Positions 1 to 8,283 of a stretch of DNA of 64,000 bases are shown here, piece by piece. How positions within the stretch are numbered: the first letter of the stretch is position 1; each line of letters starts with the position of its first letter. Position numbers and translations under genes: made by a program. Where the stretch lies: NCBI GenBank assembly GCA_016787265.1, contig JAEUVF010000008.1:434001-498000 (forward strand), in the 5' to 3' direction. The stretch comes from Flavipsychrobacter sp. Its GTDB lineage: Bacteria > Bacteroidota > Bacteroidia > Chitinophagales > Chitinophagaceae. Below the pieces are notes generated by a model. The model saw only the letters and a program-made list of their open reading frames with translations, had not been told where the DNA came from and made no database searches.

Positions 1-536
1 TCGGGTTCGGTTTCAAAGAGACGATCAATGCTCAGGTCAAATATATCATCTGCCTGATTTTCGATACTGTTCACTTTTACCAGTGCGTCAGTGATCTGGC
101 GCATATTTTTCATATTACGCAGTTCAATTACCGCGTTCTTAATATGCTCTGCCCCCTGTTCAATCAGGTCTGCCATCTTCTGAATGCCAGGATCATTTGG
201 ATTTACTTTGTAAAAGTTTATTTTTTTGGCCGAAGCGAAAATATAATCACAGATATCATCCAGTGCTGTTGCCAGGTAATGAATATCTTCCCGGTCAAAT
301 GGGGTTATGAAATTTCTTCCGAGCTCGGTAAATATCTTGTGCGTCAGATCATCATTAACATGCTCCAGATCCTCCATTTTTGAAATCAGTCCCGCTCTTT
401 TATCGAAATCCGATTCACTTACCACATCTTTCATCAGGGCACCCATTTTGGCAACCGTGTTTGCGACTTCTTCGAAAAGGGAATAAAAAACTTTATCCTT
501 AGGAGTGAACAGTTTCAGGATCGAGGACAGTGACAT
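1..536 (-). CDS. DUF47 / PhoU-like phosphate transport regulator (3' end cut by window)
   Basis: Reading the minus strand from the ATG at 534-536 gives a protein beginning MSLSSILKLFTPKDKVFYSL and running open to the window edge (about 178 residues, C-terminus missing). It is helical and acidic, with stretches such as LISKMEDLEHVNDDLTHKIF and FDREDIHYLATALDDICDYI. These match the DUF47/TIGR00153 family, cytoplasmic PhoU-like proteins usually encoded next to a PiT low-affinity phosphate transporter. The family link comes from motif memory; control of phosphate uptake is inferred. A TATTTTTG -7 element lies about 15 bp upstream, and the neighbour in the other direction is a phosphate-porin-type gene, which fits a phosphate locus. 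The downstream PiT gene would lie outside the window. Confidence 0.85.
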   Translation of the reverse strand, partial: MSLSSILKLFTPKDKVFYSLFEEVANTVAKMGALMKDVVSESDFDKRAGLISKMEDLEHVNDDLTHKIFTELGRNFITPFDREDIHYLATALDDICDYIFASAKKINFYKVNPNDPGIQKMADLIEQGAEHIKNAVIELRNMKNMRQITDALVKVNSIENQADDIFDLSIDRLFETEP

Positions 537-550
537 AACTAAATTTTGCG

Positions 551-558
551 CAAAAATA
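551..558 (-). promoter_or_regulatory. Predicted -7 element (TATTTTTG) of the DUF47 gene
   Basis: On the minus strand this reads TATTTTTG followed by CGCAAAATTT, matching the Bacteroidota sigma-factor -7 consensus TAnnTTTG. It would place the transcription start only about 10 nt before the ATG at 536. Confidence 0.5.
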
Positions 559-594
559 GACTGCTTTATCCTGTTGAGGGATGCGGATGGCTTT

Positions 595-638
595 GGTAAT
601 AATTTCTTAACATTGCTTGCCCGTCGCGGCTGCATTTG
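595..638 (+). promoter_or_regulatory. 11-bp-period repeat array, candidate PhoB box, upstream of the porin
   Basis: Units GGTAATAATTT (595), CTTAACATTGC (606), a degenerate TTGCCCGTCGC (617) and GGCTGCATTTG (628) follow each other at exactly 11 bp. The last unit starts 16 bp before the TACCTTTG -7 element at 644. The same phase is seen at 1933-1987 and 41279-41333. Direct repeats at 11-bp spacing are how PhoB-family regulators bind; assignment to PhoB is inference. Confidence 0.55.
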
Positions 639-643
639 ACGGA

Positions 644-651
644 TACCTTTG
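644..651 (+). promoter_or_regulatory. Predicted -7 element (TACCTTTG) of the porin gene
   Basis: TACCTTTG matches TAnnTTTG and is followed by CCGCC. Predicted start of transcription is near 656, giving a leader of about 36 nt before the porin ATG at 692. Confidence 0.5.
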
Positions 652-656
652 CCGCC

Positions 657-689
657 GTTAATAATTTGGTAACACTAAATTAATTCCTG
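657..689 (+). promoter_or_regulatory. Second short run of 11-bp repeats in the porin leader
   Basis: GTTAATAATTT (657), GGTAACACTAA (668) and ATTAATTCCTG (679) again repeat at 11 bp, but are out of phase with the 595 array (62 bp, not a multiple of 11). They sit downstream of the predicted transcription start. They could be a second PhoB-like site or an overlapping promoter region; no -7 element at the expected distance was found. Confidence 0.35.
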
Positions 690-691
690 AA

Positions 692-1903
692 ATGGCTTCG
701 ATTTACCGTGTTTTTGGCTTGATTTTGATTGGATTGACAGTATTTTTTAATGTGTCTGGCCAGGATTCGGTGACTACTGTAGCTGTTTCCAAAAAGAAAT
801 GGTTTGAAACCTTCACTATACGAGGTTATGTACAAACCCGTTACAATCGGCTACTGGAAAGCAATCCCAATCTGAAATGTGATCAGTGCGACCGAAGCTG
901 GGGAGGAAACGGGGGCTTTTTTCTGCGGAGGGTACGGGTGATCATCCAGGGAAACATTTCGGATCGTGTATCCATATATATACAACCGGATTTTGCTTCA
1001 TCTACAGGTGGCGGATTGAATTACGGCCAGATACGGGATGCTTATTTTGACCTGGCGTTTAATGATAAGAAGACCTGGCGAATAAGAGTTGGACAAAGTA
1101 AAGTTCCCTACGGATTTGAAGGAATGCAGAGCAGTTCCAACCGGTTGCCATTGGACCGTAGCGATGGGATCAATTCCTCATTTGTCAATGAACGCGATCT
1201 CGGAGCATTTTTATACTGGGCTCCGGCAGAGAAAAGAGAATTATTGAACCGGCTTACGGAAGATGGACTCAAAGGGTCGGGAGACTATGGCATCGCAGGA
1301 TTTGGTGTGTTCAACGGACAGGCAACCAATCGGGCAGATCAAAATCGCCAGGTACATGTGGTCGGCAGGTTCTCCTGGCCGGTACAGTTAACGAACGGGC
1401 AAATTATTGAAGCTGGTATCCAGGCTTATACCGGTAAATACACGGTTGCCGATACTACCCGCGGAGTAAAGCTGATCAACCCCGATGCCAGCTATAGAGA
1501 TGAGCGGGTAGCTGCTTCCTTTACTTTGTATCCTCAACCTTTTGGTATCCAGGCAGAATACAATGTAGGAAGCGGGCCAGAATATAATCCTTTGACCAAC
1601 ACTATTGAGCAAAAAAAATTGCAGGGTGGTTATGTTATCGCAAATTATATGGTGAAGCCTGGAAAGATGGTATTAATTCCATTTGCCCGTTATCATTATT
1701 ACCAGGGAGGTAAAAAATTTGAACTGGATGCCCGTAGTTACAAAGTAAACGAGTTGGAGCTGGGGGCAGAATGGCAAATCAATCGTAATGTAGAACTGGT
1801 AGCGATGTATGTTTTTTCCAACCGGCGTTTTGAAGATGCTGCCAATCCGGATAACAAACAGAGCGGACGTTTACTTCGCCTGCAGGCTCAGTTAAACTTC
1901 TGA
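692..1903 (+). CDS. OprO/OprP-type porin (phosphate-selective porin family)
   Basis: 403 residues: a signal peptide of about 23 residues ending VSGQ, then a series of amphipathic beta strands. The first strand, GYVQTRYNRL, together with FFLRRVRVIIQGNISDRVSI and a C-terminal strand ending LQAQLNF, is typical of the OprO/OprP (porin_O_P) family of trimeric outer-membrane anion channels. In Bacteroidota such proteins are often induced under phosphate limitation, but substrate preference cannot be read from the sequence. The gene is divergent from a DUF47 phosphate regulator and is preceded by an 11-bp-spaced repeat array resembling PhoB boxes. The ATG at 692 is chosen because it gives a proper signal peptide and follows the predicted promoter. 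Confidence 0.85.
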   Translation: MASIYRVFGLILIGLTVFFNVSGQDSVTTVAVSKKKWFETFTIRGYVQTRYNRLLESNPNLKCDQCDRSWGGNGGFFLRRVRVIIQGNISDRVSIYIQPDFASSTGGGLNYGQIRDAYFDLAFNDKKTWRIRVGQSKVPYGFEGMQSSSNRLPLDRSDGINSSFVNERDLGAFLYWAPAEKRELLNRLTEDGLKGSGDYGIAGFGVFNGQATNRADQNRQVHVVGRFSWPVQLTNGQIIEAGIQAYTGKYTVADTTRGVKLINPDASYRDERVAASFTLYPQPFGIQAEYNVGSGPEYNPLTNTIEQKKLQGGYVIANYMVKPGKMVLIPFARYHYYQGGKKFELDARSYKVNELELGAEWQINRNVELVAMYVFSNRRFEDAANPDNKQSGRLLRLQAQLNF

Positions 1904-1932
1904 ATCCTTACTGCATAAGGACTTTAAGACCC

Positions 1933-1987
1933 GTTAATATTCCCGTAACATTGGAGTTACAATTCGTTAACGCTCCAATAACAGGGT
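1933..1987 (+). promoter_or_regulatory. Five-unit 11-bp-period repeat array, candidate PhoB box, upstream of TonB receptor
   Basis: Units GTTAATATTCC (1933), CGTAACATTGG (1944), AGTTACAATTC (1955), GTTAACGCTCC (1966) and AATAACAGGGT (1977) have an exact 11-bp period with a TAA/TTA core at the same place in each. The last unit begins 27 bp (16+11) before the TACTTTTG -7 element at 2004, the same phase as the arrays at 595 and 41279. PhoB-type control is inferred from the geometry and the phosphate-related neighbours. Confidence 0.65.
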
Positions 1988-2003
1988 GATAATATTGTCC
2001 TTC

Positions 2004-2011
2004 TACTTTTG
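2004..2011 (+). promoter_or_regulatory. Predicted -7 element (TACTTTTG) of the TonB receptor operon
   Basis: TACTTTTG matches TAnnTTTG and is followed by CCCGC. It puts the transcription start near 2016, which rules out the upstream GTG at 1986 as a start and supports the GTG at 2034. Confidence 0.55.
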
Positions 2012-2033
2012 CCCGCAAATAAATCCCTTAGTT

Positions 2034-4826
2034 GTGAGCAAAAAGTTTTACTACCTGTTGTTGTTGGTGTTGATGAACGGCCTGCATGCTGCAGCACAAA
2101 CAACAATCAAACTCAGTGGTAAAGTAATCAATACCCAAAATGAACCCGTGCCCGGTGCCACCATCACAATTGAAGGAGCACAACAACGGGTAGCTGCTGA
2201 TGTTGAAGGCAGATTCAGCCTGAATCTGGTGGCAGGAAAAAAGTATGTGATGAGAGTATCCAGCGCTGGTTATAATACCAAACTGGTTGAAGAAGTTGAA
2301 TTGAAAGAAGGTGTTGAAAACAATGTTACGATTGTGCTTGAAACAAAATCGGAACTAGGTGAAGTAGTAGTAAGAACATCCGTACGCCGTGAAACTACCT
2401 CCGCGTTAATAAATCTGCAACGTAATAATACAGCTGTATCAAGCGGAATTGCAGCTGATCTGATCAAAAGAACTCCTGACCGTACAACTGGCGAAGTACT
2501 GAAGCGGGTGAGTGGTGCCTCTATACAGGATAACAAATTTGTAATTGTTCGCGGTCTGAGTGATCGCTATAATGCGGCTTTTATCAACAACGCCCAGCTT
2601 CCTTCGTCTGAGCCAGACCGTAAGGCGTTCTCTTTTGATGTGATCCCTTCAAACATGATTGATAATATCATTATCAATAAAACCGCCACTCCGGAATTGA
2701 CCGGTGAATTTGCCGGAGGGTTGATCCAGGTACAAACGAAAGATATTCCAACCAAAGACTTTCTTTCTGTTGGAGTTCAGTTTGGATTCAACACCAATTC
2801 CACTTTTAAAGATTTTATCAGCAACCCGCGAACTTCCACAGACTGGCTGGGTTTTGATAATGGCACCCGCAAATTCCCTGCTGGATTTCCAGGTTCGCCA
2901 CAGGAATACCGCGGTCAGAATCTGAATGACCAGGTTGGGGATTCGAAGTTATTCCGTGATGATGTGTATGCCCAGCGCAATACCACCGCGTTACCAATCA
3001 TGACCTACAATATTGCCTATGGAAGTTCAAGGGTTCTGAAAAATGATGCCAAACTTGGTTTGATTGCTTCTGTAGTATATCGTAATTCAATGATTCGCTA
3101 CAATGTAGATCGTCAGTTCACACAGAATGACGGAACCCCGATTTTCCAGTTTGAAGACCGTCAGAATCGTTATCAGACTAACCTGGGTGCCCTGATCAAT
3201 CTGACCTATTCACAGAAGAAGAATAAAATCTCCTTTAAGAATATTTATAACCGTTTCTACGATGATAATTATTTCGTTCGTGAAGGTGTTAACAATAACC
3301 GTAACCAGAATGTAGACTTCTACTCTTCCTTCTTAAACCAGCGGAACTTCTTCAGCAGTCAGTTGGAAGGAGATCATCAGCTATCGGTTGCTAAAGCAAA
3401 ATTCCGCTGGAATGCGGGATATTCACTGGTTACCCGAGATCAGCCGGATCTTCGTACGCAACAATATACACAGGCATTTGGCAGTAATACCAAACAGATT
3501 GACCCGGATGATTCCCGTCGTTTCTGGTCAGATCTGCAGGATCATACCGTTACTGCTTCCGGTGCGTTTACCATTCCATTTGAGTTGTTTGGTGAAAAAC
3601 AGAATTTCAAATTTGGTGGATCAACGATTATACGATTCCGTGATTTCCAATCGAGAATCTTCCGTTACCGTGAAGCAAGTCTGCCGAATTTCAATGAAGA
3701 CCTGGTGGGCTTGCCATACGACCAGATATTCAACCGCAATAATTTCGGCATCAATGGATATGTGATGGATGATTTTACCGGTAACTCTGATAAATACTTT
3801 GGGATCTCCGCTATCAATGCCGGTTTCCTGATGTTTGATAACAAACTGAGTGATAAACTGCGGTTGGTTTGGGGTGGTCGTCTTGAGTTTTTTGAGCAGT
3901 ACCTGACTTCAAAAGATGTAACTGCGAAGCGAATCAATGTAAACACTGAAACCTATGATTTCTTACCTTCTGTAAACCTGACCTATTCAATCAATACTAC
4001 GCAAAACATTCGTTTTGCTGCCTTCCAGACCGTTGCGCGCCCGGAGTTTCGTGAAATCGCACCTTTCCAGTTCTTCGATTATGAATCTAATTATGGCGTG
4101 TCCGGTAATTCTGATTTAAAACGCACGAAAATTCTGAACCTTGACCTGCGTTATGAGATTTACCCAAGAGCAGGGGAGGCCTTTACCATTGGTGCATTTT
4201 ACAAGCGGTTTACCGATCCAATCGAATTTCGTCTGGATCCGGGGTCCAATGCAGATCGTCGGCTGTATTTCTATCAGAACGCATCGGAGGCTAATACTTA
4301 TGGTGCGGAGCTCGAAATTCGTAAGAACATGGATTTCCTGGGAGACAGCAAGTTTCTGGATAACATGACAGCTTTTGGAAACTTTACCTATCTCTTTTCC
4401 GATGTGAGTTTCCCGGATGCAACCTCAGCCGGACAATCTATCAACTCTAACCGTCCAATACAGGGACAATCGCCTTACCTCATCAATGCCGGATTGCAGT
4501 ATTCAACTGACAATGGATTTAATGCAACGGTTTTGTATAACCGAATTGGTCCCCGTCTGGCGCTGGTAGGTAATGGTGAGTTCCCGGATATTTATGAACG
4601 TCCCCGTCACCTGCTTGATTTTCAGTTATCGAAGCGGATACTAAATAAAAAAGGAGAATTGAAACTGACTTTCTCCGATATCCTGAACAATGAGATTTAT
4701 CTCTATGAGAATGTGGGCGGCAGCAAAGAATTCAATAAGGGCAGCGGAGATCGTCTCTTTAGTTCTTATCGTCCCGGAACCAATATTTCTGTAGGCTTTA
4801 CTTATGATTTCGATTTAAGAAAATAA
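2034..4826 (+). CDS. TonB-dependent outer-membrane receptor with carboxypeptidase-regulatory-like N-terminus
   Basis: About 930 residues from GTG 2034. That start gives a clean signal peptide (MSKKFYYLLLLVLMNGLHAA) and lies downstream of the predicted -7 element; an in-frame GTG at 1986 would overlap the promoter. Residues roughly 24-105 form the CarboxypepD_reg-like beta-sandwich (SGKVINTQNEPVPGATITIE). A plug domain follows (VIVRGLSDRYNAAFINNAQL, ELTGEFAGGLIQVQTKD), then a long 22-strand-type barrel. The partner gene 41 bp downstream encodes a beta-helix-like lipoprotein rather than a SusD. The upstream array of 11-bp repeats suggests phosphate-starvation control, so a phosphorus-containing substrate is a reasonable guess but is not shown by the sequence. 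Confidence 0.9.
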   Translation: MSKKFYYLLLLVLMNGLHAAAQTTIKLSGKVINTQNEPVPGATITIEGAQQRVAADVEGRFSLNLVAGKKYVMRVSSAGYNTKLVEEVELKEGVENNVTIVLETKSELGEVVVRTSVRRETTSALINLQRNNTAVSSGIAADLIKRTPDRTTGEVLKRVSGASIQDNKFVIVRGLSDRYNAAFINNAQLPSSEPDRKAFSFDVIPSNMIDNIIINKTATPELTGEFAGGLIQVQTKDIPTKDFLSVGVQFGFNTNSTFKDFISNPRTSTDWLGFDNGTRKFPAGFPGSPQEYRGQNLNDQVGDSKLFRDDVYAQRNTTALPIMTYNIAYGSSRVLKNDAKLGLIASVVYRNSMIRYNVDRQFTQNDGTPIFQFEDRQNRYQTNLGALINLTYSQKKNKISFKNIYNRFYDDNYFVREGVNNNRNQNVDFYSSFLNQRNFFSSQLEGDHQLSVAKAKFRWNAGYSLVTRDQPDLRTQQYTQAFGSNTKQIDPDDSRRFWSDLQDHTVTASGAFTIPFELFGEKQNFKFGGSTIIRFRDFQSRIFRYREASLPNFNEDLVGLPYDQIFNRNNFGINGYVMDDFTGNSDKYFGISAINAGFLMFDNKLSDKLRLVWGGRLEFFEQYLTSKDVTAKRINVNTETYDFLPSVNLTYSINTTQNIRFAAFQTVARPEFREIAPFQFFDYESNYGVSGNSDLKRTKILNLDLRYEIYPRAGEAFTIGAFYKRFTDPIEFRLDPGSNADRRLYFYQNASEANTYGAELEIRKNMDFLGDSKFLDNMTAFGNFTYLFSDVSFPDATSAGQSINSNRPIQGQSPYLINAGLQYSTDNGFNATVLYNRIGPRLALVGNGEFPDIYERPRHLLDFQLSKRILNKKGELKLTFSDILNNEIYLYENVGGSKEFNKGSGDRLFSSYRPGTNISVGFTYDFDLRK

Positions 4827-4867
4827 AAAACTAAAAAAACACTACTCAACTTTTTAAACTGTATAAA

Positions 4868-6226
4868 ATGAAATTGGTAAAACAATTTGCCCTCATCGCT
4901 ATTAGTGCGGTAACCATTACTTCCTGTATCAAGGTAGAAGTGGGTGATACAATTAATAATCCCGGTGGCGGTACCGATACAACAGCCCGTGTATTGAATG
5001 GTACGATTGATCAGAGTGTAACGCTGACTCGTGGAACCTGGACACTCAAAGGATATGTTTATGTAAATAACGGAGCCGTTCTTACAATCGAGCCCGGCAC
5101 CATAATCAAAAGTGATGTAAGCGATAAAGGTGCATTGATCATTGAGCGGGGTTCCCGCCTGGTGGCGGATGGTCGTCCGGATGCTCCAATCGTATTTACT
5201 TCAGGTCGCCCTGCTGGTGAGCGTGCGCCTGGTGATTGGGGTGGAATCATCCTGCTGGGTAGTGCACCCACCAACCGCCCGCAATCTCCTGCTCCAATCA
5301 TTGAGGGTGGCGTTAACCGTCCTTATGGAGGTACAAATGCTGCTGATAACAGTGGGACCCTTCGTTATGTGCGTATTGAATTTTCCGGTATTGCTGCAGA
5401 GCCAGGATCAGAGATTAATGGTCTGACACTAGGTGGTGTAGGTTCCGGAACAATTATTGAAAATGTACAGGTATCCTATGGTGCAGATGATGCGTATGAA
5501 TTTTTTGGTGGTACAGTTAACTGTAAAAACCTGATCGCTTTTGGTACCATGGATGACGATTTTGATTTTGATTTTGGCTACCAGGGTAAAATTCAGTTTG
5601 CAGTATCACTGCGCGACAAACCAGCTGATACTGACCAGGCCAATGGTATCGAGTGTGATAACGATGGATCAGGTTCCAATGCTGAGCCGTTTACCCGCCC
5701 TTACCTTTCCAACCTTACGTTGATCGGACCTTATGATACCACCGGTTCTAATTCAAATCATGGATTTTCCAATCGCTGGAGAAGAGCTACGCGTTTTGTA
5801 CTGAACAATTCACTGTTGATTGGTCATCGTCGGGCTGGTTTCTCAATGGAATCTGCAGCAACCGCACAGGCGTATAAAGACGGTTTGTCTGAGTTCAAGA
5901 ATAATATTGTAGCAGTTTACACCAAACCTTACAATGTACAGGATGATGGCGCGAAGACAGTATTCGCTACAAATGACATTCTTAAAGCAAAGGCAGAAGC
6001 TGAAGGTAATCGTACGCTTGAATCTCGCGAAGCAGTTCAGTTAAATGATCCGTTCAACTTAACGGCTCCGAATTTCCTGCCTAAAGCCGGTTCTCCTGCT
6101 TTAACTGGTGCAAGCTTTACCGGTATGGATAGCTTCTTCACCACTACCTCCTATATTGGTGCTTTCGGAACTTCCAACTGGGCGCAGGGCTGGTCCAGCT
6201 TTAACCCGCGTGCGAATGCTTATTAA
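4868..6226 (+). CDS. Secreted lipoprotein with beta-helix-like repeats, partner of the TonB receptor
   Basis: 452 residues. A lipoprotein signal ends in TSC with the lipidation cysteine at residue 20. Behind a Gly/Thr-rich linker come hydrophobic short-strand repeats such as GYVYVNNGAVLTIEPGTIIK and TLRYVRIEFSGIA, which resemble right-handed parallel beta-helix rungs. An Asp-rich patch (DDDFDFDFGYQ) lies near residue 225. It is the second gene of the operon starting at 2034, with a 41-bp gap, and a terminator hairpin follows. Such lipoproteins may act as surface lids or substrate binders for the receptor; this is inference from gene order. I do not recognise a characterised enzyme in it. Confidence 0.75.
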   Translation: MKLVKQFALIAISAVTITSCIKVEVGDTINNPGGGTDTTARVLNGTIDQSVTLTRGTWTLKGYVYVNNGAVLTIEPGTIIKSDVSDKGALIIERGSRLVADGRPDAPIVFTSGRPAGERAPGDWGGIILLGSAPTNRPQSPAPIIEGGVNRPYGGTNAADNSGTLRYVRIEFSGIAAEPGSEINGLTLGGVGSGTIIENVQVSYGADDAYEFFGGTVNCKNLIAFGTMDDDFDFDFGYQGKIQFAVSLRDKPADTDQANGIECDNDGSGSNAEPFTRPYLSNLTLIGPYDTTGSNSNHGFSNRWRRATRFVLNNSLLIGHRRAGFSMESAATAQAYKDGLSEFKNNIVAVYTKPYNVQDDGAKTVFATNDILKAKAEAEGNRTLESREAVQLNDPFNLTAPNFLPKAGSPALTGASFTGMDSFFTTTSYIGAFGTSNWAQGWSSFNPRANAY

Positions 6227-6243
6227 TAAATCCTAAACAGTTT

Positions 6244-6285
6244 TTGCCGCTTTGTGAGAAATTGCAAAGCGGCAATTTAATTTTT
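6244..6285 (+). terminator. Intrinsic terminator after the TonB receptor operon
   Basis: TTGCCGCTTTG (6244-6254) pairs perfectly with CAAAGCGGCAA (6265-6275) around a 10-nt loop and is followed by TTTAATTTTT. It lies just after the lipoprotein stop codon. Confidence 0.75.
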
Positions 6286-6291
6286 GGACGT

Positions 6292-6711
6292 ATGAAATAC
6301 AGCTTGTTTTTTGGACTTTTGATCACATTTCTTTCCTGTACCGAAAAGAAAAATGCAATAGGAGACAGCCTGTTTCCGCAAATGGCTTCGGTTGACAGCA
6401 TACAGTTGCTTTTTTATGATAAGGACGATGAAGATCGTTTTTTTACAATCCTGCTTAATTCGGATTCTTCAAAAATTATTGGATTGATCAACGATCTGTG
6501 CTATGATACCATTGCTCCGGTAAACTGCACCCGGCAGGGTAAAATCTATTGTTTTGTTGATGGGGCAATTTACAATACCGTTTATTTTAACCTGGATTGC
6601 CAGACTCCTCATTTCAGGTATATTAAAAATGCCCGGCTATATCATTTTGCCATGTCGCCTGCAAACCGGCAACAATTGCAGACCTGGAAGCAAGAATCGA
6701 TTGCGCCTTAA
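6292..6711 (+). CDS. Small predicted lipoprotein, function unknown
   Basis: 139 residues from ATG 6292. The start is chosen because it gives a lipoprotein signal peptide (MKYSLFFGLLITFLSC, cysteine at 16) and lies just past the preceding terminator; an in-frame upstream start would run through the hairpin. The mature part is about 120 residues with several cysteines (INDLCYDTIAPVNCTRQGKI, NLDCQTPHF) that could form disulfides. No family recognised. It follows the phosphate-linked receptor operon on the same strand, but the strong terminator between them and an AT-rich TTAATTTTTG stretch right before the ATG suggest separate transcription. Confidence 0.65.
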   Translation: MKYSLFFGLLITFLSCTEKKNAIGDSLFPQMASVDSIQLLFYDKDDEDRFFTILLNSDSSKIIGLINDLCYDTIAPVNCTRQGKIYCFVDGAIYNTVYFNLDCQTPHFRYIKNARLYHFAMSPANRQQLQTWKQESIAP

Positions 6712-6823
6712 TTATCTGATGTTTATTTAACCTCCCATTCATAATTCGGTAACAGTTGATGCTGAGATTTGTGTCTCAGTTGTTGTGTTTTCAATAGCAG
6801 CAAGATTTTCTCATGCAGTTTAG

Positions 6824-6854
6824 AACCCGGACTATTTCTATAGTCCGGGTTTTG
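6824..6854 (+). terminator. Strong hairpin with U-tract just upstream of the DUF5690 gene
   Basis: AACCCGGACTAT (6824-6835) pairs perfectly with ATAGTCCGGGTT (6840-6851) around the loop TTCT, followed by TTG. It ends only 12-15 bp before the next start codon, so it is either the terminator of the upstream gene or a leader hairpin. A weaker CTGAGA/TCTCAG hairpin lies at 6762-6779. Confidence 0.65.
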
Positions 6855-6865
6855 TATATTGAGTG

Positions 6866-8131
6866 ATGTTCACTAGAAAAGACTGGTTAAGCGCTTTTTA
6901 TGCCGCACTTATTGCGTTTTGCCTGTATTCCAGCCTGTTTGCCTTTCGTAAGGCATTTAATGTGGCAGCATTTGAAGGGTTTAGCCTGGCCGGACTCGAT
7001 TATAAAGTTATCCTGGTCATTACACAGGTTGCCGGTTATATGGCCAGTAAATTTTATGGTATCAGGTTCATCGCTTCCATGAAAAGAATAGGAAGGGGCA
7101 GGCTGATTCTGGTCCTCGCAGGCATCGCCTGGCTTTCCTGGCTTGCATTCGGGCTGATACCCGCGCCTTATAACTGGCCTAGTCTTTTCTTTAGCGGATT
7201 TCCCCTGGGGATGCTTTGGGGGGTAGTGTTTTCTTATGTGGAAGGCAGGCGTATGACCGATTTTATCAGTGCAGCACTTGCTGTGAGCTTTATTTTCGGA
7301 TCCGGACTCGCCAAATCTGTTGCTTCCTTTGTAATGGAACAGCTTGGCGTTTCGGAATACTGGATGCCTTTTGCCACAGGAGCCGTCTTTGCCCTGCCAC
7401 TGGTGTTTTTTGTAGTACTGATGGAAAAAATTCCACCTCCATCTGAAGAGGATATACTGCATCGTACGGTGCGCTTACCCATGACCGGTACTCAACGTAT
7501 GGAACTGGTTAAAACCTATGGTCCCGGTTTGTTTTTACTGGTGCTGGTGTATTCATTGGTGACCATTCTCAGAGAGGTGCGAGACAGCTTTATGGCAGAC
7601 ATGTGGCGTGATTCAGGGGATCAATTTAACCTAGGCGTATTTGCTCAAACGGAAACGATTATTACTGTTATTTTATTGGTGCTGATCGCTTCTATGGTAC
7701 TGGTAAAACAGAATTTCAAAGCCCTGATGCTGACACATTGGATCATGGGAGCTGGATTTTTATTGAGCCTGCTAATAACCATTGCCTACCGGCAGCAATC
7801 CGTAACAACTTTTTCCTGGATGCTGGGAGTTGGGCTCGGATTATACCTTGTGTACATTCCGTTTAACAGTATTTTATTCGACCGATTGATTGCCAGTTTT
7901 CGCATAACCGGTAACGTTGGATTCCTGATTTATCTTGCAGATTCATTCGGATACCTGGGAAGTGTTACTGTATTGCTGAGTAAATCGGTATTCAATATTC
8001 AATTGTCGTGGTTGAATTTTTACCAGGAGCTGGTCCTTGTAACTGGTATATCAGGATTAATCGCAACCGCTGCCTCTATGATATATTTCAGAAAGAAATT
8101 TAATAACAGTGATGTAACTCCGAAATACTGA
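6866..8131 (+). CDS. DUF5690 family multi-pass membrane protein (MFS-like)
   Basis: 421 residues with about twelve hydrophobic segments (for example YAALIAFCLYSSLFAFRKAF at the N-terminus and VTGISGLIATAASMIYF at the C-terminus), an arrangement like the major facilitator superfamily. The opening MFTRKDWLSAFYAALIAFCL and the FRKAFNVA segment fit my recollection of the Bacteroidota-specific DUF5690 family; the substrate is unknown. The ATG at 6866 is preferred over the GTG three bases upstream. A perfect 12-bp-stem hairpin ends about 14 bp before the start. No obvious operon partner: the next gene on the same strand begins 152 bp downstream. Confidence 0.65.
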   Translation: MFTRKDWLSAFYAALIAFCLYSSLFAFRKAFNVAAFEGFSLAGLDYKVILVITQVAGYMASKFYGIRFIASMKRIGRGRLILVLAGIAWLSWLAFGLIPAPYNWPSLFFSGFPLGMLWGVVFSYVEGRRMTDFISAALAVSFIFGSGLAKSVASFVMEQLGVSEYWMPFATGAVFALPLVFFVVLMEKIPPPSEEDILHRTVRLPMTGTQRMELVKTYGPGLFLLVLVYSLVTILREVRDSFMADMWRDSGDQFNLGVFAQTETIITVILLVLIASMVLVKQNFKALMLTHWIMGAGFLLSLLITIAYRQQSVTTFSWMLGVGLGLYLVYIPFNSILFDRLIASFRITGNVGFLIYLADSFGYLGSVTVLLSKSVFNIQLSWLNFYQELVLVTGISGLIATAASMIYFRKKFNNSDVTPKY

Positions 8132-8283
8132 ATTTTTATCTTCAAAGGATAATCTGTTAACTTCATTTTCCGAAAACGTCCCGAATCCAATTGAAAAATA
8201 TCAAATACAAAATACCTTTAGGCCGAACTCTTAATTCACCCTGCATTGGGTCAGAACCCCGGCTGGGAATAAAAAAAATCAAC

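Noticed and set aside
6887..7462. 191-codon minus-strand frame
   Set aside because: Lies entirely opposite the DUF5690 gene; low-complexity, no signal peptide or domain; shadow frame.
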